64,000 bases of DNA from Pomphorhynchus laevis (Eukaryota > Acanthocephala > Palaeacanthocephala > Echinorhynchida > Pomphorhynchidae): NCBI GenBank assembly GCA_012934845.2, contig WNNJ02000494.1:62001-126000 (forward strand). The letters run 5' to 3'. Below are positions 35,799 to 47,741 of the stretch, in pieces (the stretch's first letter is position 1; each line of letters begins with the position of its first letter). The position numbers and the translations under genes were made by a program. Under the pieces are notes generated by a model. The model was not told the origin of the DNA. It saw only the letters and a program-made list of their open reading frames with translations, and ran no database searches.

Positions 35799-36029
35799 CT
35801 ACTGAGATGTACATATTTCCAGACTGCTTTTTCTGGAACTGAAATTATTTCCAAACATGTTGCTGGTCCCTGGTCAATTCACATGCTTACTCACACCTGT
35901 AAAACTGTCCTAGCATCAAACAACATCAGTATGTTGTCTTTCTCCCTATACAGCCAACAAAAACACATGTTCGACCACTTAATTGTAGTGTTTTTACAAA
36001 ATTCACATGCAAACATCGCATATATTTAA
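35799..36029 (+). CDS. speculative exon, 76 open codons without a start
   Basis: An open frame with a varied, non-repetitive composition (for example HVAGPWSIHMLTHTC, SLYSQQKHMFDHLIVV) ends at TAA 36027. A plausible splice acceptor TTTCCAG ends at 35822 in phase 0, and an in-frame ATG exon (35644-35691, donor GTAATA) lies upstream. The product is not recognised. A run this long is rare but not unexpected by chance in 64 kb of such DNA. Confidence 0.2.
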   Translation, partial: LLRCTYFQTAFSGTEIISKHVAGPWSIHMLTHTCKTVLASNNISMLSFSLYSQQKHMFDHLIVVFLQNSHANIAYI

Positions 36030-36440
36030 TGTTTTTAGTAATTTTTGGCTAGATAATATTTAACGGATCGACCGAGAATTGAAATGAAATCGGAAATATA
36101 GCATTTAATTATACTTTAAAACAAATAAACAAATAAACAACATATTGTACGACATAATAACACACCTTTTGAACTTACATCATATTGTGAATACTTCAAA
36201 TAAATCATAATTTGATACATGCAATTGCATGTAAACAGGCTATGCCCGTTTACGCCACATTATTTTGTTCAGCCTTACATTTTGTCTTATGTACATGATA
36301 ATTATTATTTGAAAATTTTTAGGATTTTTTATATTATGAACCAAACCTAAAAATAAAATAATTAGCTTTAAAACTTTAAAAATTGAAAGTTAAAATTTGA
36401 TTTAAACTACTTTTAAATTTCATTATTTTATTCAGTATTG

Positions 36441-36606
36441 TCAAGATAATAAGACTAAGCAAATGATTGGATGGTTACAATTACGTGTATATCCCCTAAT
36501 TTGACTTAATTTTGTTGTCGATTCTTTTTATTTTATGTGATGAAATAAAAATTTGATTTTCTTAATTGTTTTATACTGTAGTTAAAATACAAGTAAAAAA
36601 TAAAAT
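36441..36606. repeat. 166-bp direct repeat, copy 1
   Basis: TCAAGATAATAAGACTAAGC ... AAGTAAAAAATAAAAT is the same as 38028-38193 at constant offset 1587 with two or three substitutions. No coding. Confidence 0.93.
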
Positions 36607-36659
36607 CACAAGTAAAATAAAAAAATGATATTTATCTTTTTATTTTAGAACAATTATAA

Positions 36660-37030
36660 TGATTAAATAAGCTTACTCAGTCTACGTATTTTATATTGCA
36701 AATTTAAAATAATGCAAAATAAAAATTAAAAATTAAATAATAAAAAATTAATAATAAATAATTGTTATAAGATTTTGTATAATTTATATAAAGTTAAAAT
36801 AAAAAATTGGAATTTAAAATAAAAGTCATTTTTATGAATTGACTAATAAATAACAGACGTTGTATCAGAATAAGAATTAGAGGTCATCAGGAGGAACTGC
36901 TATGCTATCAGGTTTCGGCCCCTATCTCCTCTACCCAACATAGCAACGGGGCCAAATACATGCTAATGCATGTATTTCCTCTGAAATAACTATCTAGTAT
37001 CTTATTCTAATACAAAGTACATTATTTATT
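36660..37030 (-). repeat. A+T-rich dispersed repeat, copy c
   Basis: Longest copy in parallel with 6868-7205: CTCAGTCTACGTATTTTATA, TAACAGACGTTGTATCAGAA, GAGGTCATCAGGAGGAACTG, CCTCTACCCAACATAGCAAC and TTATTCTAATACAAAGTAC. Confidence 0.8.
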
Positions 37031-38027
37031 ATCCATCCATAAAAATTTGCCAATTAAGAGTTTAAATGTATTCTTTATATTATTGTGTTGATTTATATAT
37101 TTTACTATTTTCTGTTTGATGGTATTTTTACAGTAACCTAGTTTAAAATATGCATCTAGTAAATTATTTAAATGATTTTGAAGAAATCCAATATCATTAC
37201 ATATTGTTGCAATTCTTAAAATTTCATTATTTTATGTATTATATTTTAGATATAATAATCAGATAATATCAGATAATTTTTAAATTATAATAATTAAAAA
37301 TAATATTTATTTTACGAAATCGTAAACTTTCAAAACAATTATATCCAATTTATAAACAAATAGTCTTTTTAGAATGGGATTACATATTATTTATTAATGA
37401 ATTGTTTATTTAATTACTAAATTTATTGTAAAAAGGTACCAATCACACTTTACTTTAATTAAAGTCGAAATTGAAAACACATTTTTAAATAATTTTGTCT
37501 TAAAATACATACTTCTACTAACGTAAAAATTTACCCAAATTTTCGTAAAATATTATATTTTTAGCTTAAAAAGTTAACGTTTTATACGCCCGTAAAGCAA
37601 AAAGAAATAACAATTACACAAATAAGGTATCTTTATCTAACATCCTAAATGGCAATATTTCACATTTTACTAATCTGCTGAAGGATATCGAGAAGTTAGC
37701 ACGAAAGAAAGTTAGCTAATCAGAAATTAGCTCGAAGGGAATTTTATTGTACAGCGATTTAGACGATTTATTAAGTATTTGACAGATACGTAAGTGAAGC
37801 TGATTAAATCAATGCATAAAAATCGAACAAACAAGCGTCATTAAGAAAAGGCGTCTAACTTAGCAGCTTAATCACCAATGCACACTATAAATAATGATAA
37901 TTTAGATAAATATTCCACTGAAATTTTAAACCTCAAATGAACTGAATTTCTAACAAATATTTTAAGAAATCAAAAACTTCATTTAAACTTTTTAAAGCTT
38001 TCGTCTATATAAAAATGTATTTAGTCA
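37031..38027. other. A+T-rich stretch
   Basis: No supported gene. A 49-codon open run at 37570-37716 was noted and judged consistent with chance. Confidence 0.35.
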
Positions 38028-38193
38028 TCAAGATAATAAGACTAAGCAAATGATTGGATGGTTACAATTACGTGTATATCTCCTAATTTGACTTAATTTT
38101 GTTGTCGATTCTTTTTATTTTATGTGATGAAATAAAAATTTGATTTTCTTAATTATTTTATACTGTAGTTAAAATACAAGTAAAAAATAAAAT
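38028..38193. repeat. 166-bp direct repeat, copy 2
   Basis: See 36441-36606. Confidence 0.93.
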
Positions 38194-38639
38194 AAGTTAC
38201 GAAAGAGACCGTAAAGTGGCAATAGCCTAGCCAGAAATAAAAATACAATTTTTGAATTAAATTTGTTTCTAATATTTAAACGAGACTACATTGCAAATAC
38301 ACCCAATTGAATATGCAATTGAATATAAACGATCAAGTTTTAAAACGAACAAGTTGGTGAACAAATTGTGCTTTATTATTCTGGTGATGTTTATTGTTTT
38401 TCTAGTAGCATGCAAGATATAAAAATAAACCTATTTTATTATAAAATTTATAAAATAAATATATAATAATATTTATTCTATATTATTTATTTATAATTTT
38501 TTTATTTAGTTTTTATTTACTTTTTATTATATTATTTGTATAATATTACATTTACAAGGGTATCCTTAAATAGGTCCCATAAAAACATTATCTTTGAAAC
38601 CATTTAGGTTGAAACCATTTATATTTGCAACCATTTGTT

Positions 38640-39049
38640 TGAAACCTCATTAAGGTTGCCCACGAAAACCCCCAGATTGCCTACTCAGAACTCATCCAAT
38701 CTCTAAAATTCAGATGGAATTTTATTCAACTAGCCTGTCCTGTGAATACAGCATATTATGAAAGTATCCGTGATACGGTTATGAACGACCTAATGCCGGT
38801 AATTACGAGAATCAGCAACCTGGACCGATATTGGGGTGCCTTTGAGTTGCCTATTGATTTTGGCGGACTTTGGATAGAACTTCTAGACTGTGGGTCGACT
38901 TTTGCGTACGAAGCTTCGGTTAGGATGAGCAGACACTTGCCAGATGGACTGATCGGGAATGCTCTGGTCGTTGAGCAAAATCGCATTGCAGCCGACATCA
39001 ATTTTAAAAGAATTGAAGTTTTTCGGAATCGATTTCGGAATCAATGTTT
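38640..39049 (+). mobile_element. retroelement pol fragment, family uncertain
   Basis: An open frame (ATG 38742, open upstream to about 38650) reads SELIQSLKFRWNFIQLACPV, then ESIRDTVMNDLMPVITRI, then LPIDFGGLWIELL. This resembles the segment after the RT domain in some animal retroelements (SxxxRWxFxxRxxP...LxxAIRxxLIPALTG...LPxRxGGLGI). It is a fossil fragment. The match is by pattern only. Confidence 0.4.
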
Positions 39050-39330
39050 TAGCAAAAATGCTGTACCTTCTAAATCTCTATGATTCCCTCGGACAGGCTC
39101 TCTTGTATTAATATTTGAGTTCTCGTCACATACTTCAACTGAGTAGGGCATTGTCTGCATTTCTCGCCTTGATCCCTCCCAATCTTACCTATTGAAAATA
39201 TGCAAGAAATAGAAATGTGTCAGTTGGAAGCAGAGCGCATCGGATTAAATTGATACATTAGGTCTGGGCAAAGTTTCGAAGGAGTCGATCTCCTTATACA
39301 ATTATGGAATCCAATCCCTTTTTGTGTGGT
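39050..39330 (+). mobile_element. family-BC LINE fragment (copy F)
   Basis: TAGCAAAAATGCTGTACCTT, CAGGCTCTCTTGTATTAA, ACTGAGTAGGGC and AACAACTATGG/TACAATTATGGAATCC correspond in order to 46540-46810 (the linker between endonuclease and RT of copy C) and to 27896-28170 of copy B. It is truncated at both sides. Confidence 0.65.
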
Positions 39331-39684
39331 TTAAGAAATATTGACTGACTTATAAGCATGTTTAACTAGTCACTATAAAAGTTCTCGAAAAGCAACATTG
39401 ATATACAAGATAACATATTGTAAGTCGACACTGCACTCTTGAGAAACAATAAGCTAAGCACGTGTTTATATTCACTATAGGCAAGTGTATTTTATTTAAT
39501 ATTAACATTCATAACAATTAATGTAGTCCATGATCCGAAAATTTAAATAAAACTAATATTTAGATAGTATTTATGATAATATCATTATGATAATATATAT
39601 GTTAATTTTTAGATAATATTAATGAGCATTCACTAATGTACTAAAACTTAGTATGAGTATTCGCTAATGTACTAAAATATAGGG

Positions 39685-40072
39685 CCCACTTACGGGAACC
39701 TATTACGTTGTAAATTTTAATAAATTATTCATTAAAAAATACCAATATTATAACTAAATATATAAATAACCCGTTGATAAATCAACATCTTATGGAACAT
39801 ATAAATAAATCACAGCATATATTTATCTTGCAATCTGCCAGAATACTTATTATAGATTTGTTTTCATTAATCGAAAATTATTTTAACTTTAATATGAAAA
39901 TTTAATATACAATCTAATTTTTAATTTTTGGAAAATGTTAGATTTTACCTAAAAATTAGTTCATTTTTAAATAAAGACTGAGCTATTATTTCTTAATTTA
40001 TATTTACTTATTAAAATACACTTTATTTACATGCGTATCCTTCTCTTCATTGATAAAAGTAGGTGAAAGTTA
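39685..40072. repeat. ~385-bp direct repeat, copy 1
   Basis: GCCCACTTACGGGAACCTAT ... CATGCGTATCCTTCTCTTCA ... GTGAAAG matches 41516-41895 with scattered substitutions and small indels. The two copies bracket about 1.44 kb that contains the foldback element. Confidence 0.92.
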
Positions 40073-40575
40073 GATAACAAAAACATTAAAAAATTACATT
40101 ATATTTATAAGCATTCGCTAATATATTCTAGTATTTAATAGCAATTAACTTATTTAGTACTTACCTAAAACTTTAGATATGATTTACAGACGTTTATCCA
40201 CCTGTATTTTATGTCGAATTCTCTTTGCCATATCCTGATTATAATTTACTCCAGAAATCTCAAATGTTTATCGAAGTATTTAAATGTGGGTCATTTATTA
40301 TGAATTCATGCTTATTATGATTACATGGGAATTATCATGGACAATCTCGCTTACAATAAACTTCCTGTTTATGCACATGTTCAGTAATTTTTAACAATAT
40401 ATATGAGATATAAACTACAATTGCAAGGGCGTGTAGGATACTGCCTTTTAATTTTCTAATTAAGCTTGTCTAACTTTCAAAAATGTTTAAAAGAATACAT
40501 GTATTTGATATCAGGATTCTACCCCTTTTTAACAAACATTTTTGTACAAATGGAAATGAAATAAATGTTAAAGCA

Positions 40576-40745
40576 TTATTGGATCTGAATCAAATAGGGA
40601 AAGATTTTATTTTATATTTCGCTAACCTCTGTAAGCATCTACATAAAATTGCATAATTATGTAATTTTCAGTAGATGCTAACAGAGGTTAGCAAAATATC
40701 AAATAAAATTTCGCCCATTTATGATCCAGCTCCAATAATTCTTTA
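40576..40745. mobile_element. foldback element
   Basis: Left arm TTATTGGATCTGAATC ... TTCGCTAACCTCTGTAAGCA and right arm TGCTAACAGAGGTTAGCAAA ... GATCCAGCTCCAATAATT are reverse complements over about 70 bp, with a roughly 30-bp loop. One arm recurs at 34729-34850. Confidence 0.78.
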
Positions 40746-41220
40746 TCAATAATGGATCATTATCAATTATTTACAAAGAAATTAATTTTATTAATATTTA
40801 GGCTAAAATATTTCACTGAACACTTTATCATAATCATAAATAACAAATAATTTGAAAATAACAAATAAATTGATTATACATCGGAATTGAGTTGTAATTT
40901 CGAGCTAATTTAACGACATCATTTTGGAATTAACAAAATCTGATTAAATCAAGTGAAATGTATTCTACTATTTTACCATCAAAAGCATCATCATTTACAG
41001 AAAGAAAATTTGCAAAATACGAAAGTTTATTTTCATTTTAAGGATTAAACTTCAAATTTTGATTTTATTAAATATTGGGCATTTTTGAGTTGAGCTGTTT
41101 ATTTTTTCGGCAGCGTCCTGTGTAATATTTAATGTTCTGTACATCGACATTAAGAATTCTTCATTGGAAAAATTCTGTGCAATTCTTAAATTGTAATCAC
41201 TATCAATTATGTATTCAGTT

Positions 41221-41340
41221 TGATCAGCTAACTGAGTATCCGTTTTAAATAAAAAATACATTACTATTAAATTTTAATTTAAAAATAAGTTATTGTATAT
41301 AAATTAAAAACAAAATAAATAATTATAAATAATAAATGAT
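41221..41340 (-). repeat. A+T-rich dispersed repeat end
   Basis: GATCAGCTAACTGAGTATCC then AAATAATTATAAATAATAAA, minus orientation, diverged. Confidence 0.5.
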
Positions 41341-41515
41341 TATATTCATTTTAATATCAATCATTGATATGTACGTTTCCAATTTCTCACGTCCGATTTA
41401 CCATACCGAATTCATGCTCCATGTGGTAATTTGCTCAAACCGCTCATTTTACACAATGTTTATTTCAACCCTATTCAGAATACAACTATATCAATTTAAT
41501 ATGATTTAAATATGA

Positions 41516-41895
41516 TGCCCACTTACGGGAACCTATCACGTTGTAAATTTTAATAAATTATTCATTAAAAATATTTATATTATAACTAAAATATAGCCCG
41601 TTGATAAATAAACAAGTTATGGTACATATAAATAAATCACAGCATATATTTATCTTGCAGTCTGCCAGAATACTTATTATAGATTTGTTTTCATTAATCG
41701 AAAACCATTTTAACTTTAATATGAAAATTTAATATACAATCTAATTTTTAATTTTTGGAAAATGTTAGATTTTAACTAAAAATTAGTTCATTTTTAAATA
41801 AAGACTGAGTCATTATTTCTTAGTCTATATTTACTTATTAAAAAAACACTTTATTTACATGCGTATCCTTCTCTTCATGGATAAAAGTCGGTGAA
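41516..41895. repeat. ~385-bp direct repeat, copy 2
   Basis: See 39685-40072. Confidence 0.92.
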
Positions 41896-44089
41896 AGACT
41901 TTCACAATTAAAGATATTTAAAATTCAGAAATCGCAAATTACGGGGACTTTAAATAGAAAATTATTGTTTTTCGTAGATTAAATACTTTTTTGTCGGCGA
42001 ACAAAATGATATTGAACTAAATGATATTTCTATAATGTCGTACGTCACAATTTTCGTTGAAGGATTGAGAGTATCAATTACGACGAAAAATATTTATTTT
42101 TACAATAATAAAACAAATTGCGATCAAAAAACATAATACATGCTAGAGTAGTAGCACCAAATAGTTTATTTTACCAGCAAGAATGTCAAAAATCGATGGG
42201 AACGATACCGATTTGTCATCTGGCCTTTCATTGTATAAGAAAATAAGGGCAATCAAATAACAATGAAAACAATTAGTAGAAATGTAAGCATTGTCAACTA
42301 CATACAGCAAAAATATCTTAAAATTGATGAGTCATTTAGTTTTTTCAAAGATACAACATATCAGCTCAACGGTTACGACACTTAAATTGTAACAGTAATT
42401 TAAAGCAAATGACCTCTAGTAAATGCGCTTAATCCACAAAGCTGTCAAATTCCACAGGATGTAACGGTAAGATTATGAAAGATAAGATGTAAAACTTATG
42501 ACTTGGTATATAAATAACTTATCAAACTACTAAAATACATCAAATTTATCAGTTTTTAAATTTACCAAGTCAGGTAAGATAAGGCATTGCTTATAGATTC
42601 AAGCTTACGATTCCTAAGCTTGAATCACATCCGTTACAATTTAAACTATTACTTTTCATCCAAAGTGTAATTAAGTGATTAACAAAAATAGTATAAGAAT
42701 CATTATAAAAAAGGCTTTTTGTATTTATTTTGTGAATAAACGCTGCGATTTTGGAATTGTTTCAAATTCCTAAAAAGTTTCAACCAAATAATAACTATCT
42801 TGGACTGCTGTCGAATGGTAATAATTTTCTTTGTGATAATGTCCGCTGAAATCTATAAGATTTTAAGTTGTAAAAATGTATCTTTTTGTAGTTTATTTAT
42901 TTTAATCGTCGTTAATGATTAACTCATAGATATCGTTAAAAGGTGCAGCTGATTTACTCATTCTTGAAGAAATTCATATAAAAATGCATGGATTTTTAAT
43001 TCAAATATTGATAAAAATATTAATGTCTATGAAAATATCTATGAAAATATGAATGAAATAATAAAGAGCTTGACTTCACATGAGTGCTGATATAAACATG
43101 TCGTTAATATAAATATAATTGGGCAGTATGAATATAATAAATATTCATATTTATAAAATATATGAAACTATATTCATTTAATATATGAATATATAATATC
43201 AATTTAGATGATTTAGACGTCGACATAATATGTGGTCCAAATATCTAGTCTTTCTAATAGAAGGTTAAACTTTTACTACCATAGCTGATTTATTTTGAAA
43301 TCATAAATGATTTAACATGAGATAAATCAGACATTAAATAAATTTTAAACGCTTACTTTACAAAATCATATTATTACCATGCAATAATTGGAAATAATTG
43401 TGATATAAAGTTGTGACTTATTTTTACAGCAAGTAATATTATTTTGAAACAAATGTATTCCGAATTTGTCCCCAGAGGTAGTTGCTTATCTTTAGAAGTA
43501 TGTCCAATGTAGAGGCTTGTCATTGGATAACGTAACCGATTATCATTTAGTGACTATTACTATAAATGTGGATATTCAGGAACATTCATTATTTTAAATT
43601 TCTTCCGGATCGGCCAAAAAAGTAGTAAGACGTTATAGACAGAAATTATGTGCATTTTAGAAGACGTGAAAAAAGTTATTTTCTAGAATTTATGGCTCTT
43701 TGACATTGTACAATCAGTAAGGAGTGACCTCAGTTGTAGCAATTTAATTGACTATTTTCTATATATATTATTGTAAAATAATCCGCCGTTTTTATTAATA
43801 TTTATGAATTTTTGACGTATAATTTAATTTGTCGGTAATAGATAAATGCATCTAGCAACTAATCAACAAACGATTGCTGTCATGCTCCATCATTTCCATG
43901 AACTCGTTGAATTTGGGTTAGTGTATATTTAGTTATGATTACTACACGAGCAAAATAATAACGATTTTATTAAATCCATCAATAACCTATGAGTAGCATG
44001 CAAGAAAAAACAGACAAGTCACACGATAGTCAGAAAAACGGCAGAACAACTTCGGTCTTCAACTATTCTTTGTCTTCTACTTTTCTCTT
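41896..44089. other. A+T-rich stretch with protein-like scraps
   Basis: No reliable gene. Short open blocks that read like protein lie at 42183-42232, 42308-42371, 42736-42846, 42930-43049 and 43440-43570, several next to GT...AG pairs 23-90 bp apart. They could be exons of one plus-strand gene with small introns or chance frames. A perfect 12-bp hairpin (GATTCAAGCTTA, 7-base loop) is at 42596-42626. Confidence 0.3.
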
Positions 44090-44398
44090 CTATGGCCAAA
44101 GGTCCAGGGGAATCTGAGCCCCCAACCGATATAATAAGCCGCCTTTCGACTGAACCACCCGGGATCTTTCACTCCCCCCGAGGAATCCAATCGGCGCGGA
44201 CTATGCTGAGTAAACGAGAGACGAGGAGCTTAAGAAACCTTAGCGTTTGCTCTGGGGGACGTCCTCTCGAAAAGAAGACTAATCCCGAGATGGCCTAAGT
44301 GCCCCAAAGGCGCACCTAGGTTTTCCCTTTCAATGAGATATGCTGAGCCCGTTTCAATGCCCATCGAGCAAAATGATTTTATGTAACGATATGTAGCG
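44090..44398 (-). mobile_element. 3' end of a family-BC LINE, minus strand (copy D)
   Basis: Reverse complement of the copy C 3' end: CTGAGCCCCCAACCGAT, GACTGAACCACCCGGGATC, GGACTATGCTGAGTAAACGA, GGGGGACGTCCTCTCGAAAA and AAGGCGCACCTAGGTTTTCC. It is 5'-truncated and lies just before the 5' side of copy C in opposite orientation. Confidence 0.9.
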
Positions 44399-46246
44399 TT
44401 TGTTAAAAAAGAGGTTATTAAAGAGATTGTTAAAAGAGATTATTTTCCACAATCAAAAATTTTGATGCGCAGTGAAGTTGTTTGCGGTACATCAATCAAT
44501 CTCAATTCTGGTGCAAAAATGATGCTGATTCTGGTAGAAATTCTGATTAAAAGGTATTTTCTTCTGATATTCCATACAATAGGCAGGTTGGTGACGTTTA
44601 TGTATTAGGAGATGGAGAGGTACTTCCTCCCATCCCTAAGCTAAAGAATTTTATAATTATAAATATAAAGAAACCTATGAAAAGGCATTTTCTCCACAAC
44701 ATATTCCTTAGAAAATTTAGTGAGAGATTGACAAAGAGAGTGATCCTTCACTCGGTAAAGCTTTTTGAAACGCAAATAAAAGTTTATTTTACATCGGCCG
44801 ATTTGGAGAGCGATTATGTCAAGTTTTTCCATGCCGAGCTATCTGATCTAGGTGAAATCGTGGAGAAACCTATCTTGGAGACGGTTAAGATTACGGGCCT
44901 CCCCTGCCACCTAGATGAAGCGGATGTTTTGAGTCTTTAGCAAACATACAAAATTTCTAACATCAGATCTATTGAGAGTAAATCAGGAATCCCTATTCCC
45001 ATCAGGGTAATTCTAACGAATTCTCAATTCAATCCCTATATGGGTTATAATTTAAATTTTACACTAATTGACAGGGACGAGTTTACGTTTCCACACTGCA
45101 GTCGATGCCATAAATGGGGCTCTGGGACTCCAGCTGCAGTGTGGCGCAAACCTGTGGAAAGTATGGTATTTCCAATTCTTAATCACACAGGCTAGTCATC
45201 CCTGCGAGATCCCCCCCCATCCTGCTCGAACTGGGGAAGGGCATCCTGCATGGAGCAGAAAGTGTGGATGTTTTAAGGCCTATAAGGCGAAGTTCTTACA
45301 CTCAGGCTCATCGCCAAGGCCTGTTTCTACTTCGTTCTTCCCCCCCCGTATTGGGAATACTTAATTATTAAAGATTGTGGATGATCGCAAAAGCACCCGT
45401 TTTTAAACAAATGGAAGAACTAATTTCTCATCTTCTTTCGGTTTAATACATAAACAAAACATTGCCAATTTCAACAGTTAAAGCTTCAAACAAAAGGGGG
45501 CATCGGCTCACGCCGTCCCACCAATCAAGTTTGGAAAGCTAACGCATGAACGCCGCGGAAATGAAGACATTGCCCAGGGGCAAGTACCTACCCTAGACGG
45601 GGCTAGTGGCGGTAAGGGAAACCTTCCTTCACCTAGCTCTGTCTAGGTAGACAATCCCCCAATCCAACTAGTCCATCACAATGTAGAGTACTCGTGAGCC
45701 TTTTTCACTAAATATCCTTCAGTGGGATTCGGGAGGTGCTTCTGCACTTAGACTTCTATCCGTAGAGATGCAGATGTTATAGTCCTTCAGGAAATGCAGT
45801 CTATCCGTCTCCCCCCAAGACATTACTCGATTTATTCCGAAGCACATTTGTTCCCACTATACTCCGCACATAACCCCACCTCACTCCTCTTCATCTCAAG
45901 AACTCTTAACCTTAGTTAAATGCTCCTTAAAGTCCTCCCTCCTGCTAAACTACTCATGTCCAGCCCCGTCTTGTCTGGTAGTTTCACTCAGTAAGAACGG
46001 CAAATGCCTCAGTCTAGCCAATGTCTACATCCGTCCAGGAGAGATTCACAAGAACCGTGACCTCTTGGATGGTATTATTGACAGCGGCTATGACATGATA
46101 GTTGGGGACTTTAACGACAGAACTGGTCGTTGGATCAACGCATCACTTCGCAGAGTTAGGAATGGTTATCTTATTCACAAACCACCGTCCACAACATTCA
46201 TTGCACATCTACAAATTCTATCCTCGAGATTTTACTGCTTCACTCG

Positions 46247-46831
46247 ATGTGGTTGCATAAACCCCTCAGAACAGAGCAGTCGCGTCAACAATTGTCCACC
46301 TATCATGACCTTATTCGTTGGAGGATTGAAGAAGATACGTTGCTTAGAAGGAGGTTTCACTTTGATCCGATCAGAGTAGCCTTCGTTCAGACAGCTATTC
46401 AACTCTTCCCCCGAATAGGAAATGAGAGTTTAACCAAACTTAATACCTACCAATTTTCGCAAGCTAACTCGAATCTATTGACTACCTATAAAAGTCGCAT
46501 TTACAATAACACTCCGACGAAACTCAAGGTCCAAGCAAAATTGCTAAACCTCCCTAATCTCTCTGCTTCCGCCAGACAGGCCCTCTTGAATGAATACTGG
46601 AGTACTATATATAGGTTCCAGCTGGGAAGGGATAGGGCGAGTATTGCTCTAATTAATTCTTCTCAGTCTTCATTTTGGAAGATTTTCAAGAAAGAGAAGT
46701 TTGTTTGCTGGAAGGATAGAGCATTGGATTGGATAGGGAATGTAGGCCTTGATAAAGTTTTGGAGGAGTCATTAGCCCTACACAACTATGGAGCCACTCG
46801 AATCACCTCAACCAATCCCGCTTTGGGGTGA
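46247..46831 (+). CDS. LINE ORF2 linker between endonuclease and RT (fragment)
   Basis: A 194-codon frame (LIRWRIEEDTLLRRRFHFDP, then LNLPNLSASARQALLNEYWS, then SSFWKIFKKEKFVCWKDRAL). It aligns with the corresponding regions of copies B (27601-28150) and F (39050-39330). It shows no catalytic motif and is the spacer that precedes the RT in this LINE family. Confidence 0.75.
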   Translation: MWLHKPLRTEQSRQQLSTYHDLIRWRIEEDTLLRRRFHFDPIRVAFVQTAIQLFPRIGNESLTKLNTYQFSQANSNLLTTYKSRIYNNTPTKLKVQAKLLNLPNLSASARQALLNEYWSTIYRFQLGRDRASIALINSSQSSFWKIFKKEKFVCWKDRALDWIGNVGLDKVLEESLALHNYGATRITSTNPALG

Positions 46832-46937
46832 CTTCAGGAGTAAGGATTTATCTGTTACGGATATTCTCAACTCTTAGGGTCCACTCCAGGGCACCTCTAA
46901 ATCCGTCGCTCCACATTCTTTTCGTGTCTGTCAGCTT

Positions 46938-47741
46938 TTGACAGCTGATCAGAGAAGGGAAGTGACCGTCACAATGCGTTTAGCCTCTCCATCCGATGTA
47001 GCAGGCATCAATATTAGTAAGCGTGTTTTTATTCCTAAGAAAAAATCCTGCTCATGCCATAAAGATTTGCGCCTCATTTCGATTCAAAATGCCCTCATGT
47101 CGATTTACGAAAAAGTGCTTGCGCGTAAAATCCGCGACCATTTAAGTAGGCGTAATTTGATCCCTCCAGGTTTTCATGGGTTCGTCAAAGGTCGCTCGGT
47201 CAATTCAGCAGTTGGTGATCTGGATCGGTTTTGTCGGGATAATAGCAATCGTCTAGTTGTGGCTGTTTTCCTTTACTTTTCTGCTGCATTTGACAGCATC
47301 TCCATTCCCTTTGTGATCTCTTCTCTTAGGTCCTTCGGGTTGCCTGCGAGAATTGTGAACAGAGTGGAGATCCTGATGTATACCAAGCGATTTTACTATG
47401 AAGACGACACGGATGCATGTCAGTTCTACCCTATTACGGGTGTACTTCAAGGATCCCTACTTTCTCTCATCTTATATCTTGCTGCTTCCATTAATCTATT
47501 CAAAATTTTTAAACGCGAATACGCTGATGACACCACAGCCCTGTTTACTGGACACAGGAGCAAAGATGTAGTCTCTGACATCAGCCGTTTCTTCTTAAGA
47601 TTAAAATACCAGCTTCCACCATTCAATCTTATTTTAAACTCCGCCAAATCGCATGTGGTTGTCTTCCATGGCGCCCCTGCAACAAAGAAAAAACTTAAGA
47701 GTCTAGCACCCTCTGCAATCTCCTCCATATTTGCCTCTTAA
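46938..47741 (+). CDS. LINE reverse transcriptase domain (fragment)
   Basis: A 267-codon frame with the RT motifs in order: DLRLISIQNALMSIYEKVLA (motif 1), IPPGFHGFVKGRSVNSAV (motif 2), VVAVFLYFSAAFDSISI (motif A, catalytic Asp in AAFD), GVLQGSLLSLILYL (motif B, consensus GVPQGS), YADDTTALF (motif C, both catalytic Asp kept) and LILNSAKSHVVVF (motif D). It copies the element's RNA at the nicked target. The catalytic residues are present, but the frame is cut off from the endonuclease part. Confidence 0.85.
   Translation: MTADQRREVTVTMRLASPSDVAGINISKRVFIPKKKSCSCHKDLRLISIQNALMSIYEKVLARKIRDHLSRRNLIPPGFHGFVKGRSVNSAVGDLDRFCRDNSNRLVVAVFLYFSAAFDSISIPFVISSLRSFGLPARIVNRVEILMYTKRFYYEDDTDACQFYPITGVLQGSLLSLILYLAASINLFKIFKREYADDTTALFTGHRSKDVVSDISRFFLRLKYQLPPFNLILNSAKSHVVVFHGAPATKKKLKSLAPSAISSIFAS

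Noticed and set aside
37570-37716. 49-codon open run followed in the same frame by another run after a TAA
   Set aside because: It suggested a reassigned TAA codon, but the two solid genes (424 and 192 codons) contain no internal TAA or TAG, so the standard code applies. The run itself can be chance.
36441-38193. 166-bp direct repeats considered as LTRs
   Set aside because: The ends lack inverted TG...CA, the interior is a different dispersed repeat, and no target duplication was seen.
41052-41261. 69-codon minus-strand frame (MYFLFKTDTQLADQTEYIID...) with another open run downstream
   Set aside because: It begins in the end of the A+T-rich dispersed repeat, has no recognisable domain, and its length is within chance expectation.
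43440-43700. Possible 18-nt intron removing an in-frame TAG
   Set aside because: Further stops follow and no gene structure could be sustained.
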